Shown here: positions 17,001 to 24,605 of the stretch, one piece after another
Position numbering within the stretch: the first letter of the stretch is position 1
Layout of the letters: each line of letters opens with the position of its first letter
DNA from: Verrucomicrobiales bacterium
GTDB lineage: Bacteria; Verrucomicrobiota; Verrucomicrobiia; Limisphaerales; J093
Reading direction: 5' to 3'
Length of the DNA: 64,000 nucleotides
Assembly: GCA_024233305.1 (NCBI GenBank)
Contig: JACKPV010000040.1
Location: forward strand, 1 to 64,000
The notes under the pieces: model-generated
What the model was told of the DNA's origin: nothing
What the model saw: the letters and a program-made list of their open reading frames with translations, nothing else
Database searches by the model: none
Position numbers and translations under genes: made by a program

Positions 17001-19325
17001 ACTGTAGGGCTGGGCCGCGGGAGAAATCCCGCCGCCGCGCAAGCGCGGATCGGAGCCATCCAGGGTGAAGTAGATCTGACCGCGAGGCGCCTGGATCGCC
17101 AACTGGAAGCCGGGATCAAAGGCGCCGCCGTGCTGCTGGAAGGACGGGGCCACGGTGTTCGGGTAGAGGCTGCGGGCCTTGAGCTGATTCAGGACGACGG
17201 TCGTGCGCTGGGCGAGGAAGCTGCTGCGCACGCTGTTGACCGTGTTCCGCCAGTCATCCTGCGTGAAGGGAGTCGTTCGTTTCGCGTCGCCCCAGCGCGC
17301 GGATTCCGCGATCACTGCCGACTCGATTTCGCCCGTCCGCTGGTCAAAGCGCGCCGTGCACGCTTCGGGGGTGAGGGCGCCGCCATTGAAGCAGTGCCGG
17401 TGCACGTGATCGGCCACCCGGAGGCGGAACTCGGGGTTGTTCCACATCTGCTGCCAGACCCATTGCGGGCTGCTGTAATTCACGGACGAGTTGCCGGCGG
17501 AATAGGGACCGAGCCGGTTTTCGCTGACGTTGAGCAGCGTGTGCTCCGCGTCGTGCGCGAAGAACTTGAACCCGCCGGACAACCCCTGCTGATGGCGGAT
17601 GCCGTACCAGTTGTTCGGGCGATCATTGCCGAGGAAGTTCGAGATCGGCGCGTCGAGGTTGCCCCCGTAGAGGATCACCAGCATGTAGTCGATGAGGTTG
17701 TCGACGTCCACCAGGTTGGGGTACTCCGGGTTCGGTGTGCCGTCCGGGTTGTTGCCCTGGACGCGCTCATAGGCGGCGTCGGTGGCCAGCCCCGTGCGGG
17801 CGGTGTTGTAAAGCTGGGTCCAGGCGGTCATGTTGCCATCGGTGGCGAAGATCGAATAGGGGCCCGCCTCCACTTTGATCACGTCATAGTCGTCCTTGTC
17901 GCCACCGAAATAGGTCTCGCCGTAGGAGGCTTCGGGACGCTCGCAGGTGTTGAAGATCCCCCAATACTGGCCGTTGATGTAAAGGTGGTAGAATTCACCC
18001 CGCTCGGCCTGACTCCCCATCGCCAGCTGCGCGTCCCGGCTCCATTGATCCCGGACGAAGATGCCCCGCCCATCGCCTTGAAAGCTCCAGGAGTAGTTCT
18101 GAAAAGTCCGCAGGTCGATCCCGTCGAAGGTGTCCGTGCCGTAGCCGTCAAAGAGGGGATACACGAGCTTGCCCGCCCCGTACTCCTCGCGGAAGAAGAG
18201 GCGGAAGGCGTGCTTCGGGTTGCTGGTGCTCCGACTGAATCCGCCGCGAATCCGGATGCCGGCGTCGATCTGGAAACCGTCGCGACCATCGGGATACATC
18301 AACTCGACCGAGCACTCCCGCTCCCACGAACGCCCCTGCGCACCGGGGTTGGCGTAGATGCCGCGCGAGGAATCGAACAGGTCGGGCAGGGCCATCACGA
18401 TCGAGAAGCTGGGAATGGACTCGAGCGCCTCCTTGAGTTGCGGCCCCCAACGCGGATGGTTCACGATGTCGGGGTCCATCCCGTAATCTCGCGTGTTGCT
18501 CCCCCAACTGGCCGGCCACCCGGGCGGCGGCTGCCCGTTCGGCGACTGCTCGAGCACGTCGTCGAGGAAGAGGTAGGTCTGGGTGTCCGTGTTCGAGGGC
18601 TGGAAGCTGTCCTTGAACGCCGCCGCCCGCAGCACTGTGGTGCCGGCCACCGGGATGGGGCCCGCATAGGTGCGGCCGTTCGTGAGGGTCGGACGGGTGC
18701 CGTCCGTCGTGTAACGGATCGTCGCTCCTTCGGTCGCGGTCGTAATGGCCACCTCGAAGGGCCCGGCATAAAAACCCCGGTCGTGGCTGAACTTGGTGTC
18801 CGCCACGAAGTCGTTGAAGGCGTCGTTGCTGTTCGCCGCCAACGGCGTGGGCGTGCGGAAGTAATACTGCCGCCCGAGGCGCAGTCCGTAAGAAACATCA
18901 CTGCTCTGGGGCGGAAAAGCGGGGGCGTATTCCGTCGCGATCTCCCCTTCCGGGCTCAGCAGGGCAAGATACTCGCCCGCGGTCGAGAGGCCGAAGTTCG
19001 TATGCAAGTTCCTTCCCGCCACCGTCCGATCCTTGCCCGAGGCAAATACGATGAGGAAACCGCCCGCGGGCACGTTCGTCGAAGGGAACCTCCACTTCTG
19101 CGGCTGGTCCGCGCGGTCGGTCAGGAACCACCCCCCGAGGTTGACCGGCGTGTTGCCCGCGTTGTGAACCTCGATCCAATCCGAGGAATCGCGGTCCTCA
19201 TCGAGATACGTGCGGGTGTTCGCGGCGAGGAACTCGTTCAGCACGACATCGCCCCCTACGGCCCGGCAGGCGAGGGCGATCCACAGTCCCCAGAGGGGGG
19301 TGAGACGCAGCATCCGAAACAGCAT
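14100..19325 (-). CDS. Giant secreted multidomain protein: lamin-tail, CotH kinase-like, chitobiase-type and PKD domains
   Basis: 1,741 residues. A signal peptide (LWGLWIALACRAVGG) leads into a lamin-tail domain (about 25-130; VVLNEFLAANT...SDWIEVHN). Next come a chitobiase C-terminal-type beta-sandwich (~190-255; TIRYTTDGTRPT), a CotH kinase-like region (~300-690; IPSFSIVMALPDLF, GIRIRGGFSR, RTFQNYSW), a second chitobiase-type domain (~750; IYFTLDGSDPRL), three more lamin-tail domains (~812, ~976, ~1122), a PKD-like domain (~1296), a galactose-binding-like jelly roll (~1400-1560) and a second PKD-like domain (~1570-1660). CotH domains in spores phosphorylate coat proteins; a cell-surface role in adhesion or polymer binding is likely here but unproven. 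It is probably exported. Confidence 0.9.
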   Translation of the reverse strand: MLFRMLRLTPLWGLWIALACRAVGGDVVLNEFLAANTRTYLDEDRDSSDWIEVHNAGNTPVNLGGWFLTDRADQPQKWRFPSTNVPAGGFLIVFASGKDRTVAGRNLHTNFGLSTAGEYLALLSPEGEIATEYAPAFPPQSSDVSYGLRLGRQYYFRTPTPLAANSNDAFNDFVADTKFSHDRGFYAGPFEVAITTATEGATIRYTTDGTRPTLTNGRTYAGPIPVAGTTVLRAAAFKDSFQPSNTDTQTYLFLDDVLEQSPNGQPPPGWPASWGSNTRDYGMDPDIVNHPRWGPQLKEALESIPSFSIVMALPDLFDSSRGIYANPGAQGRSWERECSVELMYPDGRDGFQIDAGIRIRGGFSRSTSNPKHAFRLFFREEYGAGKLVYPLFDGYGTDTFDGIDLRTFQNYSWSFQGDGRGIFVRDQWSRDAQLAMGSQAERGEFYHLYINGQYWGIFNTCERPEASYGETYFGGDKDDYDVIKVEAGPYSIFATDGNMTAWTQLYNTARTGLATDAAYERVQGNNPDGTPNPEYPNLVDVDNLIDYMLVILYGGNLDAPISNFLGNDRPNNWYGIRHQQGLSGGFKFFAHDAEHTLLNVSENRLGPYSAGNSSVNYSSPQWVWQQMWNNPEFRLRVADHVHRHCFNGGALTPEACTARFDQRTGEIESAVIAESARWGDAKRTTPFTQDDWRNTVNSVRSSFLAQRTTVVLNQLKARSLYPNTVAPSFQQHGGAFDPGFQLAIQAPRGQIYFTLDGSDPRLRGGGISPAAQPYSAPVPLTETVAVKARVLDGADWSALNEAAFTLTQTYSNLLVTEIMYHPTAEPDVDGDEFEFIELKNANPFAIDLSGVRFVNGIGYRFPGGTRLDAGGFAVLVRNESRFAARYPGVPVAGVYTGSLANGGEQLALEHAVGTPLLALTYDDVPPWPTTTDGEGFSLVPINAELNPDPNDPVNWRASSAVGGSPGRDDPALDLPGVVINEILTHTDPPQLDSIELYNPTDAPAAIGNWYLTDDRAVPRKFRLPADTTIPPGGYLVFDESDFNPEPGVAPSFTLNSHGEEVYLYSADADGELTGYSQGFAFGAAANGISFGRFTNSVGAVQYPAQRARTLGTPNAGPAVGPVVLSEIHYQPAPGGTEFVELRNLTDVDVPLYDPAHPANPWQLAGLGFAFPENAILPAQGLALVVSGDPEAFRTRFGVPLGVPVFGPFPGVLQNSGELLELQRPDEPDVDLQGGVVIPLITVDAVRYNDKAPWPVEAAGSGASLERRQPAEYGNDPANWRASFGPPSPGLDNDGNRPPIVDAGPGQSAETIVLPAVFTLQGSAQDDGLPGFPGTVSLAWSQVDGPGAVLFVQPDAAGTQVRIPGLGTYVLRLTAGDGELAASDDVTLIVTRPAEGQSIVAAGATWKYLDDGSDQGTAWRMPGFNDSGWSSGRAQLGYGDGDEVTTVGYGPNAGSKYQTTYFRHLFTQPGARSITELTVQVIRDDGAIVYLNGNEILRDGMPEGDVAYDTWASSVQGGADESTFIGRAVDPSLLREGMNLLAVEIHQANPNSSDISFDLQLDAMAFPFDQPPTVDAGPDLAAEAGVPVTLNGVFQDDGLPAPPGVTTFAWSRVSGPGEVQFANPTLWITTATFTEPGVYELRLTADDGASQISDETTVTVGGPPVPLRIESLTLVDEGGSSVRLSLAGPAGAVVEIQARASLTEGDWETLTERTLSSDSTPVEVVLPIDPNAVARFFRLLIP

Positions 19326-19436
19326 AAAATGTTACAAGCAGGTTACGGGCCATGATCCTGCGCGTTTTCTCGGCCGACGGGAAGGGAATGTTGAAGTGCT
19401 TGTTTCCCACTTGGTTGCGCGCTACTATGCGGAACC

Positions 19437-20105
19437 TTGAACCGGACCGCGAACCATTCCATCTGGCGGGAGCCATCGGTCATCGCTCTCATGATCGCCA
19501 ACGCGCTGCCGCTGGGGGGCGTGCTGTTCCTCGGTTGGGAGGTCTTCCCCCTCGTCCTGCTCTTCTGGATGGAGAACGTGATCGTGGGGTTCTTTAGCGC
19601 GCTCAAGATTGCCTTTGCCGCCCCGGACGACCGGCACGCCGGCCTGGCCAAGCTGGTCATGGTCCCGTTCTTCTGCGTGCATTACGGCATGTTCTGTTTC
19701 GTCCACGGGATCTTCGTTCTGGTCCTGTTCGGCGGAAAGTCGCGGTTTGGCGGGCCGGGGTTGATCCTCGAAACCGTGCGGCAGAGCATCCATGAATGGC
19801 ATCTCGGTTGGGCTCTGGCGGCGCTCGTTGGAAGCCATGCAGTGTCCTTCGTCCTCAACTACCTCGGCAAGGGTGAAAACCGGCGGTCGTCCCTCGAACG
19901 GTTGATGGGCGCGCCCTACGGTCGGATCGTGGTCCTCCACGTGGCGATTCTCCTTGGCGCCTTCGTCATCCTCTCCGTCGGGGCGCCCACATTCGGCTTG
20001 GTGCTGCTCGTGTTGGGCAAGATCGCCATCGATCTCAAGGCTCATTTGAGGGAACACGGGCGGCTTGCGGAGGCTGCTTCCGCCCCCGGGACGCCGACCG
20101 ACTGA
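19437..20105 (+). CDS. DUF6498 integral membrane protein
   Basis: 222 residues starting at TTG 19437. There are about six hydrophobic segments, including VIALMIANALPLGGVLFLGW, LVLLFWMENVIVGFF and LVMVPFFCVHYGMFCFVHGI. The W-M-E-N block and the following H-Y-G-x-F-x-x-V-H are the hallmarks of DUF6498 proteins. A later ATG (about 19491) is a possible alternative start. Function unknown; the neighbours give no clue. Confidence 0.75.
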   Translation: MNRTANHSIWREPSVIALMIANALPLGGVLFLGWEVFPLVLLFWMENVIVGFFSALKIAFAAPDDRHAGLAKLVMVPFFCVHYGMFCFVHGIFVLVLFGGKSRFGGPGLILETVRQSIHEWHLGWALAALVGSHAVSFVLNYLGKGENRRSSLERLMGAPYGRIVVLHVAILLGAFVILSVGAPTFGLVLLVLGKIAIDLKAHLREHGRLAEAASAPGTPTD

Positions 20106-20290
20106 AGCCGTTGCCCCCCCGGAACTCACGCCCGGTGGCGGCGGCCCGCCTGATCCGCGCCGCCGGCAGGTTGCCGGACGGCGGACCCAACGACTGAAAT
20201 CCGGGGTGGCTCGGGCTCGGCGCATGTGTTTTCATCGCCGGGCTTGAACGACCGGAGCGCTGCGCTGCCCGTCCTCAACATCAAAGGCCC

Positions 20291-21256
20291 ATGGCATCAA
20301 AGAACCAGAACTACGTCGTCACAGGCGGCGCCGGCTTCGTTGGCTCGCACCTGGTGGAAGCTCTGCTCGGAGGCGGCGGTTCCGTGACCGTGATCGACGA
20401 TCTCTCGACCGGCGCCTTGGCGAATCTGCGCGGGGTCGAGGGCGAGCCCCGCCTCCGGCTGGTAACCTCGAAGGTGACCGCGTGCCGCGACCTGCCGGAG
20501 ATGGTGCGCGAAGCGGACGTGGTGTTTCACCTCGCGGCGGCCGTCGGGGTGGAGATGGCGGTGAACGAACCGCGCCGGACCATTGAAACCAACCTGGACG
20601 AAACGGAGGCCGTGCTGCGGGCCGCGTCAGAAGCCGGGGTGCCCGTGGTGATCACCTCGAGTTCGGAGGTCTACGGAAAGAGCCAGAAGGAGGAGTTCAG
20701 CGAGAGCGACGACCTGCTGATCGGACCGCCCCATCTGGCCCGTTGGAGCTACGCCTGCTCGAAGCTCATGGACGAGTTCCTGGCGCTCGCCTATGCGAAG
20801 GAGCGAGGGCTGCCCGTCACAATCACGCGGCTTTTCAACACCGTCGGCGCGCGGCAAAACGGGAGCTACGGGATGGTCCTGCCCCGGTTCATCGGCGCAG
20901 CGCGCGAAGGGCGGCGCCTGCGGGTCTATGGCGACGGCGAGCAGACGCGCTGCTTTTGCCATGTTTCGGACACCGTGGAGGCGCTGATCCGTTTGGCTCA
21001 AGCTCCCGCGGCGAGGGGGGAAGTCTTCAACATCGGCGGGACGGAGGAAGTGACGATCCGCTGCCTGGCAGAAAGCGTGGTGCGTCTGCTCGGATCCTCG
21101 TCCGTGGTGGACCTCGTCCCATACGACGAGGCCTATGCGCCCGGCTTCGAGGACATGCGGCGCCGGCGACCGTCGGTGGAGAAGCTGGCCCGGGTGACCG
21201 GTTTTCGCCCGCAGCGCACCCTGGAGGAGATCATCCGACGCACGGCGGAAGGCTGA
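20291..21256 (+). CDS. NAD-dependent nucleotide-sugar epimerase/dehydratase (extended SDR)
   Basis: 321 residues. Rossmann motif VVTGGAGFVGSHLVEALL at the N-terminus, D-D-L-S-T-G after beta-2, FHLAAAVGV, the catalytic Ser-rich strand VVITSSSEVYG, and YACSK (YxxxK) at about 155-159; C-terminal R-V-Y-G-D-G-E-Q-T-R and F-N-I-G-G match the UDP-glucose 4-epimerase/UDP-glucuronate decarboxylase group. It probably supplies a sugar for surface polysaccharide. The exact substrate cannot be assigned. It converges on the pseudopilin gene and shares the terminator region at 21366-21392. Confidence 0.88.
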   Translation: MASKNQNYVVTGGAGFVGSHLVEALLGGGGSVTVIDDLSTGALANLRGVEGEPRLRLVTSKVTACRDLPEMVREADVVFHLAAAVGVEMAVNEPRRTIETNLDETEAVLRAASEAGVPVVITSSSEVYGKSQKEEFSESDDLLIGPPHLARWSYACSKLMDEFLALAYAKERGLPVTITRLFNTVGARQNGSYGMVLPRFIGAAREGRRLRVYGDGEQTRCFCHVSDTVEALIRLAQAPAARGEVFNIGGTEEVTIRCLAESVVRLLGSSSVVDLVPYDEAYAPGFEDMRRRRPSVEKLARVTGFRPQRTLEEIIRRTAEG

Positions 21257-21365
21257 ATCGCCGCCTTTCGCGGAGCGTAACTCGGGTCGGACCGCCTGCC
21301 CGCGGAGGGTGGCGAGGCGCCCCCGCGGAGGCGCCAGGGTCAGGAACTGCCGGGGGGAAAAGCAA

Positions 21366-21392
21366 AACGAGGCACCCGACGGGTGCCTCGTT
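21366..21392 (-). terminator. Intrinsic terminator for the pseudopilin gene, possibly bidirectional
   Basis: A perfect 12-bp stem (AACGAGGCACCC / GGGTGCCTCGTT) with loop GAC. On the minus strand it is followed by TTTTGCTTTT (reverse complement of 21358-21367), a good U-tract for the gene ending at 21418. The plus-strand side has only a short TTCT, so termination of the epimerase transcript there is less certain. Confidence 0.85.
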
Positions 21393-21417
21393 CTGGATAC
21401 GTTGAGCGATTGCTCGC

Positions 21418-22155
21418 TTAGTTGTCCTTGCCGGCCACGGTCGGGAACAGGATGTAGTGGTCCGTGGCGGAGTTGCGAATCTGCTCGCGAACGCGGGAGC
21501 CGCTGACCTGCTGGGCGCTGCCGTCGGCGAGAACGACGTTGCCGGCGTTTTGGTGCATGGAGGACGAGAAGCCGAGGTTCACCCACAGGCGGTCGATCTG
21601 GGTCGACAGAATGCGGGTTTCCATGTCGTAGCGAATCGCCGGGCTGTTGGTCCAGTTGCGGTCACCGGAGAGGATCGACTGCGGCTGGGTCTCGTCGGCC
21701 TGCATGTTGAACAAGTAGCTGATGGCCCCGTTCTGGCCTCCACGTGTGGGCGGCAGATAGGCAACGGCCCAGAAGTTACTCGGGGCGGTGCGCTGGCTGT
21801 CAGCCGGACAGACGGTGGTCTTGGGGGTGGCCAGCTCGTTGCTCAGCGAGGCGAACACCCAGAACATGTTCCGGGGAATACCACGTCCGGCCGCATCGGT
21901 GAGATACTCGGAAGCGCCGCCTTCATTGGTGCTCACGATGTGCGGAAACCGGTCCTGATTGTCCGTGGCGAACAGGCGGAAGGAGATGCCTATCTGCTTC
22001 AGGTTGTTGACGCAGTTGATCCGCTGGGCTTTGGCCTTGGCCTTGGCCAGCGCCGGCAGGAGCATGCCCGCCAGAATGGCGATAATGGCGATCACCACCA
22101 GCAGCTCGATCAGGGTGAACGCCTTCTTCGTGTTTTTGCGGAGTTGTCGGCTCAT
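21418..22155 (-). CDS. Type II secretion-like pseudopilin with prepilin N-terminal cleavage motif
   Basis: 245 residues from ATG 22155. KKAFTLIELLVVIAIIAILA is a prepilin peptidase site (cleavage probably before Phe) with the Glu at +5 and a membrane helix. LPALAKAKAKAQRINCVNNL follows, as in the very numerous DUF1559-like pseudopilins of Verrucomicrobia and Planctomycetes. The C-terminal part has an H-x-G-x-x-N-x-x-x-A-D-G-S style ending (HQNAGNVVLADGSAQQ). A frame extends to 22356, but conserved sequence begins only at 22155. It may be a pilus- or secretion-system minor pilin or an independently displayed surface protein. A strong terminator follows. Confidence 0.92.
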   Translation of the reverse strand: MSRQLRKNTKKAFTLIELLVVIAIIAILAGMLLPALAKAKAKAQRINCVNNLKQIGISFRLFATDNQDRFPHIVSTNEGGASEYLTDAAGRGIPRNMFWVFASLSNELATPKTTVCPADSQRTAPSNFWAVAYLPPTRGGQNGAISYLFNMQADETQPQSILSGDRNWTNSPAIRYDMETRILSTQIDRLWVNLGFSSSMHQNAGNVVLADGSAQQVSGSRVREQIRNSATDHYILFPTVAGKDN

Positions 22156-22455
22156 ACGATCTGTTTGTTTGTCGTTAAGGGTTACGCTTCGCCGCACTCT
22201 AGGTAAACCGCCTCGAGTGTCAACGATTTTTCTCTTCGGAATTGAGCATTGATGATGCCAGCCCGTCAGTTGATTTGTCTCTGGCAACGGGCCGGGAACA
22301 CTGTCCGGAGGCCATGGTCGCCGCCCGCCGGCCCGCCAACCCGCTCCACCGCCCACCCATCGCGAAGCATCCTGTCGGGGCCGCCCGGACCCTAACCAAA
22401 CCCAGAGCTCCGCGGCAAGCCCGCGATGTCCCTTGCTCTGCCCCGGTGGCGTGGT
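22156..22455. other. Gene-free gap upstream of the pseudopilin gene
   Basis: 300 bp. It should contain the pseudopilin promoter on the minus strand. The first 60 bp upstream of the start are comparatively AT-rich (TTTGTTTGTCGTTAAGG on the plus strand near 22163). No other feature recognised. Confidence 0.4.
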
Positions 22456-22529
22456 TGGCTGTCCGACTAGGATTCGAACCTAGACTAAAGGCTCCAAAGA
22501 CCTCTGTGCTACCATTACACCATCGGACA
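22456..22529 (-). tRNA. tRNA-Gln (anticodon TTG)
   Basis: The minus strand gives acceptor TGTCCGA (22523-22529) paired with TCGGACA (22460-22466), D arm GTGTAATGGTAGCAC, anticodon arm GAGGT-CTTTGGA-GCCTT with anticodon TTG, T arm CTAGG-TTCGAAT-CCTAG, discriminator G and encoded CCA (22456-22458). All stems pair. Confidence 0.95.
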
Positions 22530-22619
22530 ACGCGGTGGGAGCGTCGCAGGACGGGGGCGGTCGTGCCAAGGGAAAACCGCCTCGCCGCGTTCATTCAAAG
22601 CCCCCAGGGTCTGCCCCGG

Positions 22620-22707
22620 GGAAGCCCACCCTCGCGGGGAATGACGAGTTCCGGAGAACAGCAGTCGTGAATCGGAGTCGGGAAGCCCACCCTCGCGGGG
22701 AATGACG
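22620..22707. repeat. Two direct copies of a 27-bp REP-like sequence
   Basis: An identical 27-bp unit (beginning GGAAGCCCACCCTCGCGGGG, ending AATGACG) occurs at 22620-22646 and 22681-22707, 61 bp apart. Its reverse complement resembles the CGTCATTCCCGCG... extragenic repeats of many bacteria. It lies in the 315-bp gene-free gap (22530-22844) between tRNA-Gln and the fur-like gene, which holds nothing else I can support. Confidence 0.75.
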
Positions 22708-22844
22708 GAGGCCGGACGACCAGACGTGCCGCTCCGGGGCCGGGCGCCGACGCCCACCATCCGCTGACCGGCGCATTGTGGAGGCGGGCCAGGATCCGGC
22801 CCTGCCGGAGGCCACGCTTCCCGGCTTGGACGGAGCGAACCGGA

Positions 22845-23303
22845 TCAGACCGGCTGACATTTCGGGCAGAGCCCGAAGAACTCCAGCCGGTGCGTAAGCC
22901 CGGTGTAGCCGCTTTGCCGGGCAATCTGGCGCTCCGCCTGCTCGACGAAGCACTCATCGAGTTCGATCACCTCCGCGCACTGCCGGCAGATCAGATGGTG
23001 GTGATGCCCGTCGTCGGGTTCGTCCAGCAACACGTATCGCGCCACGCCGTCGCCCAGGTCGAAGCGCCGCACCATCTCCAGATCCTCCAGCAGGTGCAGG
23101 CTCCGGTAGATGGTGGCCAGGTCGCTTTCCCCGGGCGGCAGGGCGGACCAGACCTCTTTGCTGCTGAGCGGTTGGCGACGTTCGCGCAGAACGCGCAGGA
23201 TCGCCAACCGGGGGCCGGTGAGCTTGCGCGACTGCCGGCGCAGGCGTTCGGCAAAATCCCCCAATGGGGGGCGCCCTGCCGGCCTGGATCGGGAGGGCTT
23301 CAC
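22845..23303 (-). CDS. Fur-family metalloregulator (probably Zur-like)
   Basis: 152 residues. Winged helix region LTGPRLAILRVLRERRQPLSSKEV...LATIYRSLHLLEDLEMVRR (recognition helix ATIYRSL), then metal sites: a DDGHHHHLICRQC stretch and the second C-x-x-C in LCPKCQ. It starts 13 bp after the ZIP transporter gene, so the two are one operon. The co-transcribed zinc/iron ZIP importer and a Fur-type palindrome upstream (24082-24100) suggest it represses its own operon when the metal is plentiful. Zinc versus iron or manganese cannot be decided from sequence alone. Confidence 0.9.
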   Translation of the reverse strand: MKPSRSRPAGRPPLGDFAERLRRQSRKLTGPRLAILRVLRERRQPLSSKEVWSALPPGESDLATIYRSLHLLEDLEMVRRFDLGDGVARYVLLDEPDDGHHHHLICRQCAEVIELDECFVEQAERQIARQSGYTGLTHRLEFFGLCPKCQPV

Positions 23304-23316
23304 GGCCTTCGCCCGT

Positions 23317-24048
23317 TCAATGGATCGCCAGCGTCAAGGCCCCCGCGAGGATCCCAATGACCATGGCGCCGAGCTTCCCAAGGTTGAAACGGTGCGACTC
23401 GGTAGTCTCGAACAACACCGTGGTCGAGACGTGCATGAAGATCCCCACAACCAGGGCGGTCAGTTGCGGACTGTAACGCGCCAGCGGGGTCACGTCGCCC
23501 AGCAGCACCCCCAGCGGCGCCATCGCGGCGAACACAACCAGCAACCCGTAGGCCTTACGTCGCGGAAGCGAGGTTTGCAGCAAGGTGCCGAGAAAAGCCA
23601 CAGTGACGGGGTACTTGTGCACCGCAATGCTCCACATCAACAGGTCGCCCGAGCCATGCCCGTGAGCATGATGGCGGCTGCCCACGGCAGTGGCCTCCAT
23701 GAAGGCGTGCAGGCACAACCCGACCACCATGCCGATCTGCACGGAGTGACCGTGGCCCTCGTGCTGGTGCGCGTGCTCGACCCCGAGGGAAAGACTCTCG
23801 AGCAGCACCTGAGCAAAAAACCCGACCAACACGAAAACGCCGATGGTCCAAGCCGGCAGACCGGCGGCAATCTCGTGGTCGTGGTCGGCGGCGTACAACT
23901 CGGGCAGCAGATGCAGGAACGCCAGGCACAGCAGATAGGCGCCGGTGAAGGCGTTGAACAGGCGCACGAAGCGGGGGTCGGTCAGGTGCAGTTTGAGCAC
24001 CGTGACCGCTCCCGCCACGACAGAAAGCAGCAGGACCACATAGTCCAT
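23317..24048 (-). CDS. ZIP-family metal transporter
   Basis: 243 residues with about seven or eight membrane helices. It has HLLPELYAADHDHE and a histidine-rich loop (VEHAHQHEGHGH), the metal-binding H-A-F-M-E-A block in helix IV (LCLHAFMEATAVGS) and H-K in helix V (AVHKYPVTVAF), all ZIP hallmarks. It moves Zn2+ or other divalent metal into the cytoplasm. It is first in an operon with the Fur-family gene. Confidence 0.9.
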   Translation of the reverse strand: MDYVVLLLSVVAGAVTVLKLHLTDPRFVRLFNAFTGAYLLCLAFLHLLPELYAADHDHEIAAGLPAWTIGVFVLVGFFAQVLLESLSLGVEHAHQHEGHGHSVQIGMVVGLCLHAFMEATAVGSRHHAHGHGSGDLLMWSIAVHKYPVTVAFLGTLLQTSLPRRKAYGLLVVFAAMAPLGVLLGDVTPLARYSPQLTALVVGIFMHVSTTVLFETTESHRFNLGKLGAMVIGILAGALTLAIH

Positions 24049-24081
24049 AGATCGACGCCAGTATGGGCCAGCTCAGATTCA

Positions 24082-24100
24082 AATGCAAATGATTTGCATT
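24082..24100 (-). promoter_or_regulatory. Palindromic Fur/Zur-type operator upstream of the ZIP-fur operon
   Basis: AATGCAAATGATTTGCATT is a perfect 9-1-9 inverted repeat centred on 24091, 34 bp upstream of the ZIP start codon. Its core TGCAAAT-G-ATTTGCA has the 7-1-7 spacing of Fur-family boxes. It is an AT-rich island in GC-rich surroundings and is the best candidate site for the regulator encoded in the same operon. Confidence 0.8.
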
Positions 24101-24150
24101 CACTGGCCAGCAACATGGCCGCCCTGCCGGGGGCCGGGGCGGCCGTCGGG

Positions 24151-24411
24151 TTACTTCATCAGCAGCATCTGGCGGGCCCGCTTGATGCTCTTGGTCATCT
24201 GCCGCTGGTAGTGCGCTGGCAGGCCCGTGTACTTGCGGGGCAACATGCGGCCGGCGTCGGTGACAAACTGACGCAGCAGAGTCGTGTTGCGGAAGTCGAG
24301 GGCGTCGAGGGTGAAGTCCACCTTCGGTCGCGTGCGCTCGCGATACTCGCTGGTGCGCCGACGTCCGCGGCCACGACTCCCGGAGCGGTCGGTATTGGTC
24401 TTGCGTCCCAT
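24151..24411 (-). CDS. rpsR: 30S ribosomal protein bS18
   Basis: 86 residues from ATG 24411. It contains VDFTLDALDFRNTTLLRQFV, LPRKYTGLPAHYQRQMTKSI and KRARQMLLM, the conserved rRNA-binding helical part of S18. It sits 5 bp after rpmG. The N-terminus is basic and longer than in E. coli, as in many other phyla. Confidence 0.95.
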   Translation of the reverse strand: MGRKTNTDRSGSRGRGRRRTSEYRERTRPKVDFTLDALDFRNTTLLRQFVTDAGRMLPRKYTGLPAHYQRQMTKSIKRARQMLLMK

Positions 24412-24416
24412 GATGA

Positions 24417-24584
24417 CTACTTGATCTCGCGGTGGAGGGTGTGGCGGCCGAGGAACTTGTTGAATTTCTTCAACTCGATCTTCTCGGTCTGGATTTTCTT
24501 GTTGCGCGAGGTGATGTAGCGGGAGGGTGGCTTGCCCTCCTTCCTCGCCTCGGTGCATTCAATGGTGACCAGTTCTCTGGGCAT
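24417..24584 (-). CDS. rpmG: 50S ribosomal protein bL33
   Basis: A short 55-residue gene: MPRELVTIECTEARKEGKPP at the start, then SRYITSRNKKIQTEKIELKK and a final KFNKFLGRHTLHREIK. These are the L33 landmarks (Y-x-T-x-K-N and the K-Y-x-x-x-x-x-K-x-x-x-H-x-E-x-K tail). The four-cysteine zinc site is mostly gone, leaving one Cys, so it is a zinc-independent type. It lies between the dksA-like gene and rpsR. Confidence 0.94.
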   Translation of the reverse strand: MPRELVTIECTEARKEGKPPSRYITSRNKKIQTEKIELKKFNKFLGRHTLHREIK

Positions 24585-24605
24585 AAAGTCGCGGGTGATC
24601 CGGGA

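Noticed and set aside
16356..19355. A 999-codon open frame on the plus strand
   Set aside because: It is antisense to the CotH exoprotein gene, whose domains are recognisable; long antisense frames are expected at this GC content.
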